The position numbers and the translations under genes were made by a program. The notes under the pieces were generated by a model. That model made no database searches. It was not told the origin of the DNA and saw nothing but the letters and a program-made list of their open reading frames with translations. This document shows positions 10,221-21,840 of a DNA stretch of 64,000 nucleotides, in pieces (the first letter of the stretch is position 1; every line of letters begins with the position of its first letter). Origin of the DNA: Oasisia sp. SBJ-2009 (lineage: Eukaryota > Annelida > Polychaeta > Sabellida > Siboglinidae); the NCBI GenBank assembly GCA_964017155.1, contig OZ024862.1, positions 40,567,175 to 40,631,174 on the forward strand. The letters run 5' to 3'.

Positions 10221-13200
10221 ATGGCCGATCTTCTCGGATCGATTTTGGGCTCAATGGAAAGACCCCCCAGTTTAGGGGATGCAGAAAGAAAGAAAGCTAG
10301 AGGTGAATCAGTAATGGCTGCATAATATTATCGGTAGTTGTCCGTTTTGTTTCCACCTGACATTTGTGATCAGCTCTGTTTTGTATATGTTTTTATAAAA
10401 CCCAAAGGCGAGTCCGTTCTAAAAAATTACGGGATCGTAAATTATTTAGACAGAAAGTTAACATTACAGGGATCAGTCTGTATCTGGATCTTTCCACTGA
10501 AACCTCAGTTACCCTCTTATCCACCACGTGACTTGTTGCTTAGCAATAACTAACGTATATTAAACTAAGCAAATGGATGCAGCATTCGAGGAACTTTCAC
10601 TCAGACATTCCTTCATTGACATTGTTGATAAATCAAGCAAAAAATAATAAAAAAAATATACAACTTCAAATAAAAAATATATACAAGCAGTTTTATTAAA
10701 ATATTATTATACATATTATATGAAATATAGACATGCAATGCATGGCTTTATGCAGAGATGGATGGGTACAAAATAAGGAGCAGAAAAAGGGAAAAATATG
10801 CCTCCTGTATAATAATAAATTTATTATCAATATGCTTTGAAAATGTGCGATATGTACACATGTTTAAATTAATGACACATTTTCCTATTAAATGTATGCA
10901 GTTATTAAGATCTGACCAGCTGTTTCTTACTTGGTAATATTGCATGTATACTGTACTCGATCCGAGTCATTAGTTGACATACTTTGCAGTGCATTTATAA
11001 CTTTGATTTCTTGTCGTAAATTGTATTTTTCCCTTCTATATCACACATAGCAGGTACAGTCCAGAGCTTCCAATTTTTTTAGAATCCAATGGTGAATCAC
11101 ATGGATGATATATATGGACGATATATGTTCAAGCTGATATATAGACCTCAGGGTAAGCCATGAAAACATCGATCTACTCATAATTATTTAGGGAATTCTT
11201 AGTCAGTAAAGTAATCTGACAGTGACTCAGTATTCTTCGGTTAACTTAATGCCATTGGGTGGCTGTCACAGAGATTAGTAAAAGACAACTAAGTACTTTA
11301 ATATTAATGTGTATTGATGTTATAATACATGCTAACATTTGTAGAACGTCAGAAGCAGCTGGAAAAAATGAAGGAACAGGAAAAGGAAAAATTAAACAAA
11401 TTTAGGTTGCAGGTAAGTCAGATGCATATTTCCAACTGCCCGTTCATCGTGTGGCTGTTCCAACCAATATCCCTGCTCGGTGAATATTGTATTATTGCAC
11501 TGGTGGTGTAGTTGCACAGACATTTAATGGGGTGTCAGGTTTTGTGTTCCCAAGGATTACGATTATGAAAACCGTCTCTTCTCAAGTTATTTTGAGAAAA
11601 AAACTAGAAACCTTAAAAATTCATTATGGGAGGTCAGATGGTTTCCATGCTTCGGAAAAGGTGACTCCTCATAACATTCTGAGGGTCGCAGGCAACATGC
11701 ACAGGAGGACACAGGCAATCAGTAAGGCAAAGGGCGTTACAGTGCCTTACTGAAACCAAAATATAATTTATGTTACAGCTGTGTCTTTAATAAGTAGGAT
11801 ATTCCCAAACTGCACAAATGCAACTTTTATACAAGCAGTGGGACACACCTAAAGTCTTTATATATGTACAAATATAATAGTGCTTGTGTGCGTGGTTGCA
11901 TGCATATAATATATATAATATATATATAATATGGGAAAACAAATATTTGGCAAAATTACTGGACAAATCAAACCTGATAAATGCATAGAATTATTCATGT
12001 TGACAGGATTAAAAAATAAGTATATATTATAAAGATTAAATTGCAAAAGAATCCCTTTAATAGCACCTATTTGTCTAATAGTACACATTTCTGTTGCAGA
12101 TTCAGAAAAGAATCAATGGCTTTATCAAAGATGGTCAGCAACAAAACATGAGATGTGAGCCAATGGCGAAAGTGTTTCGAGCCATTGTGTAGGTAGACTC
12201 TTGTGCTGGAAAATAATGTGTTTACATTTTGCAACGGTGTGATTAATTACATTAATGTCTTAAGAGAAAGCAACATTTAAAAGAGATTTTCAACAAATGT
12301 TTTAAACATGACTGAGGCCAATTTTGTATTGATAGTTGACAACTAACAATGCTGATGAAGAGTAAATACTGGTATGACTACAAGTAGTGTTTGCTGAAGG
12401 CTGCTCAACACTGCCAATGTATATTATAATGGCATGTCCTTTGTTCATTAAGCATACTACAAGCTTGCACCTTCAAAGTTACATCTTTTTTCTAGAAATA
12501 AATTGAATTCCAAGGCGTTCATGCAGCATTTGAGAATGCCCTAGTTCAGTGTCAGTTGCAACTTATAAAGCAAACAATAGTAGATGATCAGAGCTGCTAT
12601 GTTTTCTTACAGGAGTGACGATGAATGTTGCATACATCTTTCTTTCTTTGTAGTCATGAAGTGGCTGATGTTGCTGGACTCACCTCATTTTCATTTGGTC
12701 AAGAGGAGATTGACCGATACGTGATGCTGTGGAAGAAGGTATTCTATTACATGAACCATCTTGATTGCATTGGGATGGAACTGATCAAGAATATTTGAAA
12801 TAGAAAATACAATCAGTATTGAACCCCACACTATGAAGTGGATTAAATGGGAGTGTAAAATAGATATTATATGAATTAAATGGGACTGTAAAAATAGATA
12901 TTATATGAATTAAATGGGACTGTAAAAATATATATTATATGAATTAAATAGGACTGTAAAATATATATTATATAAATTAAATGGGATTGTAATTTCTTTT
13001 TAATTTTAAATGCTTTTTTATATAAAATGTGTACTAGCCAACATGGCTTTTCCTTGTGTCGATTACAGGAGTTTGCACCGTCTGATGAAGAGTTGTCAGC
13101 CTACAGAAAGGGAGAGGATTGGGACCCCGAGAAAGCGAAGGAACTTGTCAGACTGAAGGTGGGTGCTGGCAGCGTCTTCTGTAGATAACTGACATATAAC

Positions 13201-14464
13201 CCACATGTTGACAACTAAACAGACATTTCTGGACGGCTTCATCTATGATAACATGTGAACATGATGGTCTAGTTGAAGATATTGTAATGTCACTTATTTT
13301 CAGTCAGCAATTACACCTCATAAATAATATTAATTAAGATAACTTTCATTGTTAAACCTAATCATACCACAAATTCACAATATACAGTAATATTCAGTGC
13401 TGTATTAACATATTTCTTTATTAAGTTGCTGTGATCCAGCATTGGGTATAATCTGCGATAGAGAAGATGGGTACATGAAGTTGATTGAGGAATCTACTAT
13501 CTAGCGAGTAACAGAAGACACTATTGTCTGACTAACGTCAGGTTTGGTACCATGTGAGAGTGATGCTGTTGGAGATATTTCACTATGAAATGTGACATGT
13601 TTAAATGTGTATTGATGTGTTTGCCAATTGCAGGAACTAGAGACAGTTGCGAGAGAGACGCGCACCACCAGCAAGAGTGAAACATTCGTACCTCACAGTA
13701 ATTACAAAGACAAATATGAACATTTAATTGGGAAAGTTGCTGCAAAGGATGCTGCTCAAATTACAACAGCCAACAAGTCATATGGTTTTGGTTAGTATAC
13801 AAGTACAGTTCGTCACCTAACAACTATCATGATGAACCTTCATTTTTGCATCAGCTGGTTTTTCACAGTTTTGTATTTGTTACTTTTTATACTAATTTAT
13901 CTGCGAATCATGAATAGTGTTGCCCTTTTCTAATCATTCATCGTCAAAACTTGCAGATATGTCCAAATGGAAGATAAACATTGTGTAAACCCAATTTAAG
14001 TAGAAATGCAGATACATCATTACCATAGTTACGTGACAATTTGTAGTAACAAGTATAATGTAGTAATTAACAACCAAGTTATAATAACAACCAAGAAACG
14101 AGATCTTCTGTCCATTAATTGAATATCGTTTTTGTATTAGGTAAACTAAAAGACAAATTTGCTAAGAATTATTGACTGACATTCTGCTAGCACTGTTTTA
14201 GCATATACTCTAAGAGATGTTGTCTCAATCATGGTAAGAGTAATGTGTTGATATTATGTTAGTACGGTCAGTTGATGATATAAATGCTGTTAAACTTTGT
14301 TTTCAGTGCCGAGCGAGAACAAGAGAGACAGTCGCACCATTGAACAGGTGATGGCAGAAAACAGGGCGAGGAAGAAGTTGAAAACAGAACATGATCGGGA
14401 GTCGACCACTGCGAGCGAAACATCGAAACCTGAGGCGACAGCAAGTGCAGAAGACAGTAGTTAG
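10221..14464 (+). CDS. SPAG7: Sperm-associated antigen 7 homologue, R3H-domain protein, complete, 7 exons
   Basis: Exons are 10221-10302, 11345-11412, 12100-12188, 12654-12738, 13069-13158, 13634-13790 and 14307-14464. Splice phases agree and total 729 nt (242 residues; human about 227). The start [20 protein letters not shown] is nearly identical to human SPAG7. A charged Lys/Glu helix follows (about 23-60). The R3H nucleic-acid-binding domain includes the signature R77-x3-H81 and [15 protein letters not shown]. Next come [18 protein letters not shown] and the conserved [11 protein letters not shown] and AAKDAA blocks. The C terminus is a basic, probably nuclear segment (RARKKLK) with a Ser/Thr/Glu-rich tail. 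R3H proteins bind single-stranded nucleic acid, but the exact role of SPAG7 is poorly defined. No frameshift or missing key residue is seen. Confidence 0.97.
12838..12995. repeat. About 36-bp tandem repeat in SPAG7 intron 4
   Basis: Four to five copies of an AT-rich unit carrying AATTAAATGGGACTGTAAAA and ATAGATATTATATG. Confidence 0.9.
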
Positions 14465-15862
14465 CAAACGATTTACTGGTGCCTTGTTTTTATTGTTCTT
14501 TGTTGCTGCACTTCTCGGTATGTGCAGTGACATTCAGACACACATACGCAGCGTAGTTGAGATGACGGGAAGATTGTAACAGCAGTTGGTGGTGACCTTC
14601 AGACAGACTTTGGGTACAAATTGTCAAGCCATCAACAAGATTCTTCATAGGTGCGTCAAAGTATTGTGGCCAAAAGACATGGTTTGTGCAGTGAGGCGGC
14701 ACTTCTTAGTCAGGATTTATGGAATCGTCCCGTTATTTGTGCTCACTACCACCGACTGTCCATTGTCACACTTGCAGAATGTAATTTAGACTGGTAACTT
14801 TTTCAGGACTGTTTTGCCGGCAGTAATGAGGTGACTTGTTTTGACATAATGTGCTTTGTATTTCTCCATGATACTTGTGAACAAGTGAACACTTCATAGA
14901 CATAATGTAAGGGAAGCTATATTTGGCTATCGGTTGGGAGTGTGTCCCTCTATCGATTATGCATGTCATTTGTGGGTCACTATTAAAATTTGTACACATG
15001 CTTAACAGTGCTACTTGAGCACAGAAGAATTCAAGGAAACCCATCCATGTGTATTTTATATTTTAATTACTATTGCAGTCTGACTTCATGTTTGTTTTTG
15101 TAGCATTGTTTCACATAAACATCTGAGCACTCCATCCAGTGTTTCTACCATCAGGTGTTAACTCTTTTTCTTCACCCTTGTGGTTTTGGGAAACAACTCT
15201 CCATTTTCCCTGTACACACGTGTGATAAGGTCTGGTCCTGTTGTCAGGTATAGCCACACTAGAAACCAGGAGATTGAGAGGAAATCAGATAGGAGAGTAT
15301 ACAATCTTGAATGTGTATGAAAATATTGACAAAACATTTTTTTCTCCGAAGAGAGGACTAGAGGACATGGAGATACATTAACAAAGAAGCAGACAAGCAG
15401 TGTAGACTAGATATTAGAAATGTTCACAAAGAGCAGTAAATGAATGGCGCATCAAAGACAAGTACTTAAACTGAAGGCCATGACATGATCAGTTAAACAT
15501 ACAAAATTACTGGTTACAGAAGACAGATAGTGACAGATGGAGAGATTTGAAGTGGAAAATCAGACATTACTCATTCGTATTTTGGCAACCATGATAAAAT
15601 TCTAATTTTTTTATCTACTATCTTGGCCGCACATCCTTCAATATGTGGCCAGTCATCAGAGGTCACTTTAGACACCAATACATCAAACATGGCTGTGTCG
15701 TTTGTGACATTGGATGCTGTGGATACTGTGTGTGACAAATTATTTTGAAATGGTACTGCACATGTGCCAGGTAAGGATACTCTTCTGAAGATTATGCCAA
15801 ATGTTTCAAAAATATTTTGTATTTGTGTTATTCACTATGACATTACAAATGTGTGAAATAAA
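14465..15862 (+). other. Probable SPAG7 3' UTR; no other gene seen
   Basis: AT-rich sequence without convincing coding potential. A good AATAAA lies at 15857-15862 (GTGTGAAATAAAAATATG). The UTR length is inferred and earlier weak signals may be used instead. Confidence 0.4.
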
Positions 15863-16236
15863 AATATGCACAATACAAAATAATATACAAAATACACACA
15901 ATATACACGTATATTAAAAAATAACTGCATATTTTTGCACACAACTTGTCCCAGTTTGTGCATAACACAGTGCCAAAGTTATAAATAATTCTTATGGTTA
16001 CCAATATGCAAATGAGTTAAATTTATTTGTTTAATATTGCAGGGATGTATTGAAGGAATGCAGGGATATTTATATTTTCTGGGAGCCGCTGTGGCCTTAA
16101 GACAATATGTTGCTCATTATTTCCAGCCATGTTTAGGAACACCGACTAAACAAAATAGGTTAAGATTAACAATATCAGCGCACCTTTGCTATATCACTAA
16201 CACAGCAACACTCCATTACTTCAATATCCATGAATT

Positions 16237-16242
16237 TTTATT
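16237..16242 (-). promoter_or_regulatory. Candidate poly(A) signal for LYRM4
   Basis: TTTATT on the plus strand (AATAAA on the minus), about 300 bp beyond the LYRM4 stop. Confidence 0.4.
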
Positions 16243-16535
16243 ATAAACATCAGCAATGTTTTCATGATCCACTTGTTTTTATAGCATAATAATTTACCTA
16301 TAAATGTTCTACATTAATCACATTTATACATTTATCATAGCTGGAATCTGAAAAAGAAAATTGTCTTCCATATTCTCAGCCATGTTTACATGATGATGTC
16401 AATGTACACAAATATACACCCTACTACGACCATTGGCACAGTCTTTGTAGGGCCACACAGATATTTCACATTAGACTATTTGCATGAGAATATTGTAATA
16501 GCTAGCATTGCTTTTGGCACACAGTTGACAATGGT

Positions 16536-18869
16536 TTATCTTGCTGTAGCTTTGGCTCTCTCTTCAATGACCAGCTTGCCAGACCGGTACAGCTGACTGA
16601 TAGTGACCTGCAGATAGAATAACTGTATCAGTGTCATATAAAATGTCAGTTCATTATTGAGATAAATGGCAGTAAAACTAGATAACAAAGTAGACATTAG
16701 TGTTCAAAATTACTGCTCGTCAGGAGATCTGAGAACATCTCAAAAAGTGTTGACCTGCACAACTGTCATCTTTTCTGGGAATGTCAAAATATTTTCTTCC
16801 AAAATATTTTCTTTACAGTTTATGCGAATATGTGTCAATATGTGGATCACAAAGGTTTGATCTTAATTGTAATTATGTTGACATAAACTTAACTTTACAA
16901 GGTTGAAAGTCCTATAGACTGCCAACTTTACATGGTTTATGACCCTCCTGCCCACCAACTTCACAAGGTCTAGGTTCCTCCTGTTCATCAACTTTACAAG
17001 GCTTAGGTTCCTCCTGCCCACCAACTTTACCTTTTTAAAGGAAACCAATAAGCTCCTAAAACTAACCTGTCTTTTGATGATCTCCATGTTCTTGTGAGCA
17101 GTCTGCATTAAGTTGTCTGTTGTTGCAGGGTCTGTCTCCAACTTGTGTTCCCAGAAGGCATCTTTTATTCTCCTCAACGCGTAACTTCTGCAATTTGACA
17201 AGAACACATTTTATATAGTTGCCAACGTACACTTCTAATACAAAGGTACATAAAAAAATACACTGATTGAAATATGTGATGTTTTCAATATGATACTTGT
17301 AGTCTTTTTAATTGGTTATTTAGGAATGAAAACTTAACGTATGCTTAGGAAACTGTGCTGAATGTGATGTCAGTGCCTATTACAATGTAATTAAATTTGA
17401 TCAACTTGACTATGTTCACCTGAATTATGACATGTCAGTCAGTGAGAATGACAGAAGTAGAGCAGCTACATGCATGTAGGAGGAAGCAGTGCGTATGACT
17501 GCCTGGTTCATCCAGGCTTTGTTTAGTCTGTTCTTTAGTGCATTCACTGGCGGTGCTGCGACAGTGCATTCTGGTAAGTGCCAAACATCAACATCATCCG
17601 TGGTGGATTTCTTTGCACACCCTCCATAGTGCTTGTCAATATTACAATATCCATCATACTGATACTTATTGACACCGCAGAGAGCAGAACGCCACACCTA
17701 GCTACAGCACGGGAAAGATATGTTCCAGACAGAGACAGTGAAATGTTGATTTATCTAGGCATTGGTAAGTACAACATATTACAACCAGCAGCCTGTTTGT
17801 ATTTGATACTGCCTCATATGTAAATGTCAACAGATTAGCAACCTGGATTCCCAGGTATTTCTCTATTCCAGAGGATTTGTACCCGCTGCTGCTGTATTTT
17901 GGGTATCAGCCATATGTCAGCCGACAGCCCTATGTCTTCTTCAAAAAGGATATGCCATAATTTTTAAATTGTATGACACGTTTAAGCTGAGCACCTTGAA
18001 TAATACATTTAGAGGACAACATTCCACCCACTGTGACATACTTGAACTAAAACACATGTATTTGAACAATATTTGAAAAAATTGCAATGTCTCTGAATCA
18101 TATTTTGATCAAAAATTGTAATGTATTTGTATTGAAAAATTGTATTTGTATTGAAATCGGGAAAAGCAACGTATTTGTATTTGATTTGGTCGAGTTGTAT
18201 TTGGTCCCAAAGTGTGTATTTGGACCCAACCCTGCTGGAGTATGAGGATCGAGGTTGGAAAGAACACTTCACAACACATGATATTTCCATCCTTATGCAC
18301 TAGGTGTCCATGCGGCTGATTACACAAGTACCAGCCTACAGCCGTGGCACACCCCTTTGCAAAACTCCTCTTTTAACATCAGGCAATGAAATCGATCACA
18401 AGGTATATGATTGGTCTCCAGTCATATTTTTTCTATTTGTGATTTTAGCCACATGCTGCTCGTGTTACATCACGTATTCGAATGGGTCATTTACACATCA
18501 TATTGGGATTTGGGATACCCACCAGGCGTGTATTTGTTTATCCAAAACGACTGTGAAGTTCACACTGATTTTCCATACCTCACAAATAATAACGTCACTA
18601 GCAACGCCATCACTCAAAGTTGGCGTCATAGTGGTAATTCATTTCAACATTGTGTATTGACATTGTGTGAGCGATAATATAGGTAACAAGTTATAATTTC
18701 CAGTTCGTGAACAAGGAGAAGTGAAATCATAACTTCGTGCATACAACTGACAACCACTGCAACACGAACTATCGATCGATATGCACCTGAAATTGTATGC
18801 TGTAAACTTCTGCGCTTCACGCATCATATTTTTATATAGACACAGAACCTGACGTCTAGATGCGGCCAT
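16536..18869 (-). CDS. LYRM4: LYR motif-containing protein 4 (ISD11), complete, 3 exons
   Basis: Small mitochondrial partner of the cysteine desulfurase NFS1, needed for iron-sulfur cluster assembly and stabilised by acyl-carrier protein. Minus-strand exons are 18869-18787, 17187-17067 and 16607-16536, with GT-AG borders and agreeing phases. They total 276 nt and 91 residues, the same length as human LYRM4. The start MAASRRQVLCLYKNMMREA matches human MAASSRAQVLSLYRAMLRE. FTAYNFRSYALRRIKDAF corresponds to FSAYNYRTYAVRRIRDAF, and SQLYRSGKLVIEE near the end to GQLYSTDKLIIEN. The LYR triplet reads LYK (residues 11-13), a conservative change. The start ATG lies in AAGATGGCCGC, a YY1-like motif. 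Intron 2 carries a minisatellite directly after the exon 2 donor. Confidence 0.96.
16885..17038. repeat. About 36-bp minisatellite in LYRM4 intron 2
   Basis: Four copies carrying CCAACTTTACAAGG and TTAGGTTCCTCCTGCCCA, ending about 30 bp from the exon 2 donor. On the minus strand it keeps an open frame continuous with exon 2, a chance effect of the repeat. Confidence 0.88.
17188..18786. other. LYRM4 intron 1; low-complexity AT and TTTGTATT stretch
   Basis: No exon recognised. At about 18055-18225 TTGTATTTG and TGTATTGAAA recur, giving a low-complexity patch that may be an old element remnant. Confidence 0.4.
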
Positions 18870-18990
18870 CTTCTATACATTGGTTCATAAATGTGGCTCT
18901 GTGCGCCGCAATTGATAGATTACAACGGCGCCGTGAGGTGGCAGCATTTAACCAATCACCACTACAGCCGTTAACCATTATTTAACTAAT
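18870..18990. promoter_or_regulatory. LYRM4 promoter region with CCAAT box and CTCF-like motif
   Basis: Directly upstream of the LYRM4 start on the minus strand. It holds AACCAATCAC (CCAAT on the plus strand) near 18950 and GCCGTGAGGTGGCAGCA at 18930-18946, close to the CTCF core consensus CCRSNAGRKGGCRS. The identical 17-mer recurs upstream of the THAP gene. No TATA box is visible. Confidence 0.55.
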
Positions 18991-19324
18991 CTGCCATAAA
19001 GCGCTTCACGCTTCAGACGGCGCTTAGACTAGGTAATGCCAGTATTAGCGACAGCGCTAGTGCAATGTATAGTGTAATGTATAGTTCATCCGCCTGGCAT
19101 ACCAGCGTCTGACTTCAAAACTCGAACTGCATGGTTCTCAACACTGAGAACTGTATATTTTATGACACAAGTCCTTGCAGCATGTGCACGAAAACTCAAA
19201 AATGTGGGTGCACCAACTTTTTTGGCATTTACTTTTTAACGTAGTTTTTTACACTGCAAGTTGAGGATTAATTTAAAGATAACTGAATTAATATAACATA
19301 AGAATATACTATAAATATACAAAT

Positions 19325-19460
19325 CACTTACTTACTTATTTACTTATGCCTGTTTGCTTGCTGGGCGCTTATGCCATTGACCAAAGAACGCCACTGTTTT
19401 TCTGTCCGTGGCCATCCTCTCCATCTCTCTCCTGGTGTAACCCATTTCTTTGTTTCCCTT
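19325..19460 (-). mobile_element. Non-LTR retrotransposon 3' end: C-terminal remnant plus AAGT tail
   Basis: On the minus strand the sequence reads about GYTRREMERMATDRKQW, then RSLVNGISAQQANRHK and a stop. This style of ending (ERxAxDRxxWRSLV) is typical of LINE polyproteins. It is followed by a short TAAG/TAAA simple repeat, as expected for a 3' tail. One frameshift breaks the reading frame. Only the last ~40 codons remain. Confidence 0.72.
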
Positions 19461-19489
19461 TCTGTATATTTACTTATCTCTACTTTCAG

Positions 19490-19600
19490 TATTAGAGGTA
19501 CGTCTTTGTATAGCGCAGTATCAAATCTCCCAAGGATTGCTGAAAGCGCTTTACATTTTACTTCCCTGGCAGACCTGTTCAATGAAAACTTGCATATATA
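19490..19600 (-). mobile_element. Truncated SINE, 3' part (same family as the copy at 58.46 kb)
   Basis: Contains AAAGCGCTTTACATTTTACT followed by TCCCTGGCAGACCTGTTCAA, and upstream TATAGCGCAGTATCAAAT. In reverse orientation these match the 3' half of the 58.46-58.93 kb element, including TACTGCGCTATA. Confidence 0.65.
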
Positions 19601-19664
19601 TATATACAAGCTTGATTATAGTTCGATGTATTTTCGAGATACCACAATGTGTATGCAGTGTATA

Positions 19665-19728
19665 TACATACACACACGCACGCACGCACGCTCGCGCATG
19701 CACACGCATACAAACACACACACACGTA
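19665..19728. repeat. CA/CG-rich microsatellite
   Basis: Irregular ACAC and ACGC repeats. Confidence 0.9.
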
Positions 19729-19729
19729 T

Positions 19730-21604
19730 TGATGGTTAGGGGTGGGAAGATATAATAATTAAGGAATGGCAAGGGATGGCCACCGAACTTCCAACCCATT
19801 TCGGGAAGGAGGAGATGTGATTTCCCAGTGCTTCAACAGTGAAAAGAGTTTATACTCTCCTCCCGACCGTTGGAGCCAGAATACTTTATAGTTGGACCTA
19901 GAATACTTAATATCTGTTATATACTCAGGTTATAGGGGCAGGTCTTGAGAAGTATATCTCTTTCTCTCTCTCCCTCTCTCTGTTTTATGTGTACCCAATC
20001 AATCGTGATATGATGGATTGAAGTCTCCATTTTCCCAGTCCTCAACATATGCTATGCTAACCTCAACAAGAGTTGTAATTGTAAATGTTGTACTTAACTT
20101 GATGACTTGGTAGAACTGGCTAGTATGATGCTGCTAGCTAGAAACATGCTATCTGCCTTCTTCTATAGCTCATGCACATGTAGGTCTTACGTCTTATTTG
20201 TGTGAGTTGGATATTAATTCTAAAATATCACAAAACCAGCTCAACTTATTAAATGGAATCAATCAATGTGTGTGCACACAACATGTAGTGTTTGTATAAG
20301 GAACACCAGCAGGGTATGAACCTGCCATACACAACACTGAACCGATATTACCCTAAACTGTGCAAGTGAACAAAATGGTTTACAGAAACATTTGACAGTG
20401 TTTTTGCGTTAAAACACAGTATTTTAACTGCAACCATTCACAACTGTATTGTTAGAAAATTAATATACATGGTCTGATAGGAATACATAGTTAACAGTAC
20501 ACGATCTGTAAAAGCATGCACAAACTGATTTTTCTGGACAAGACTGCTAATTGTGGTTTTGAACACTTCATACAGCGGCACTAGGGCTGCCCAACAGCCA
20601 ATTTCAAAGAATGTTTTGCCAGAAAAAATACAAAACGAGTATAATTGTGTCCTACAGGCATGAATGTTTAGTGACGGTTATAAAACCAGAAAATGTTGCA
20701 TCGTCTAACAATATCCAACATATTATCAAAATCGTTATGTGTGGGAGCGTGTGTATGTGCAGTCTATTTGTCTATGTGTGTCTAATTAATAATTATGAAT
20801 GTGTGCACAATCCTATGTTTTATATAATAAAAAGGAAAATGTGTAAGTTCAACATAATGTCATAATTTTTTAATATTTGTTTTATTGATGCAGGTACTTT
20901 ATCACGTGTTGTGTACACGTATGACAGTGTGGTGATGTATGTACGTGATTATACTGATTGCGTAGTAGTATTTCTATTTACTATGTTTCTTAAGTATTAA
21001 GAAAAATATTAGTTTAACATGAATGAATATATCATGGAAAAGTGTATAACCAAAGGTTATAGTACATAACATATACATGTATAAATAAACGCAAACAAAT
21101 GTTAACAAGTATCTTAACATTGAATGATCGCAGTCATTTATACATATATTGAAGGTATTATTGTTAACATATCATAGTTGCATGTATTTAGTTATTGACG
21201 ATTAAAGACATAGCAGTATATTTAAATAGTAATGATTGCATCTGAGCTGTTTACTATGAGTAAAATAGTTATGATTTAATGCATGCTATTAACCCTTTCA
21301 CAATTTAAAATAGTTCCAGCATCTGTGTAACTTTCAATAATATAGTTTTCCGTACGTGCAACAAATTAACTAAAGCTTGTCGTGAAGCTGAGATGTTGTA
21401 TACGATTAAAACAAAACAAAATGTGTATTAAAGTTAAACATGCCTTGAATTTAGCTAAGTTAATATTTTTCTTAATACCTTAAAAATAACAGTCAATGTC
21501 AATGTCACACATTTACTGTTTTAAAGAAAAACTTTGAAAAAGAAAAAAGAGGGAATGAGGAAGTGGGAGACACTGTGTATATAGCCTGTAGTACAATCTA
21601 ATGT
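19730..21604. other. Intergenic, nothing recognised
   Basis: AT-rich sequence. A short TCTCTC run lies near 19960-19982. No coding block, tRNA or clear repeat family was identified. Confidence 0.4.
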
Positions 21605-21840
21605 AACTAGTTCGGCCAGAGGTACCTCATCGGTTGCTCCTCATAACGTTCCCTGGCACGGTTGGTCACAATCCTTACTCCCTCACAACTGACCGACTTC
21701 CACCGGAAGTGTTCCTATGGGAGGGAAATTACCTGGCCCAAACCCCGGTTCGCCACACCGGTTGTGACCTCCATAGGATGAGCGTCACTGGTAACCCCTT
21801 CCGCCACGTGCGGTCGGAACACTCAGTTGCAATGAAGGTA
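21605..21840. other. Unassigned GC-richer segment with inverted-repeat potential
   Basis: About 235 bp clearly richer in G+C than its flanks. It holds several short palindromic pairings: ACTTCC/GGAAGT around 21696-21710, TCCTATGGGAGG against CCTCCATAGGA (about 21713 and 21768), and GGTCACAA against TTGTGACC. No homology recognised. It could be a SINE or MITE fragment or a regulatory or structured RNA region. Confidence 0.4.

Noticed and set aside
16863..17066. Extension of the LYRM4 exon 2 frame into repeats
   Set aside because: The conserved protein continues in exon 3 at 16607-16536 after a GTTAG donor. The extension is intronic minisatellite.
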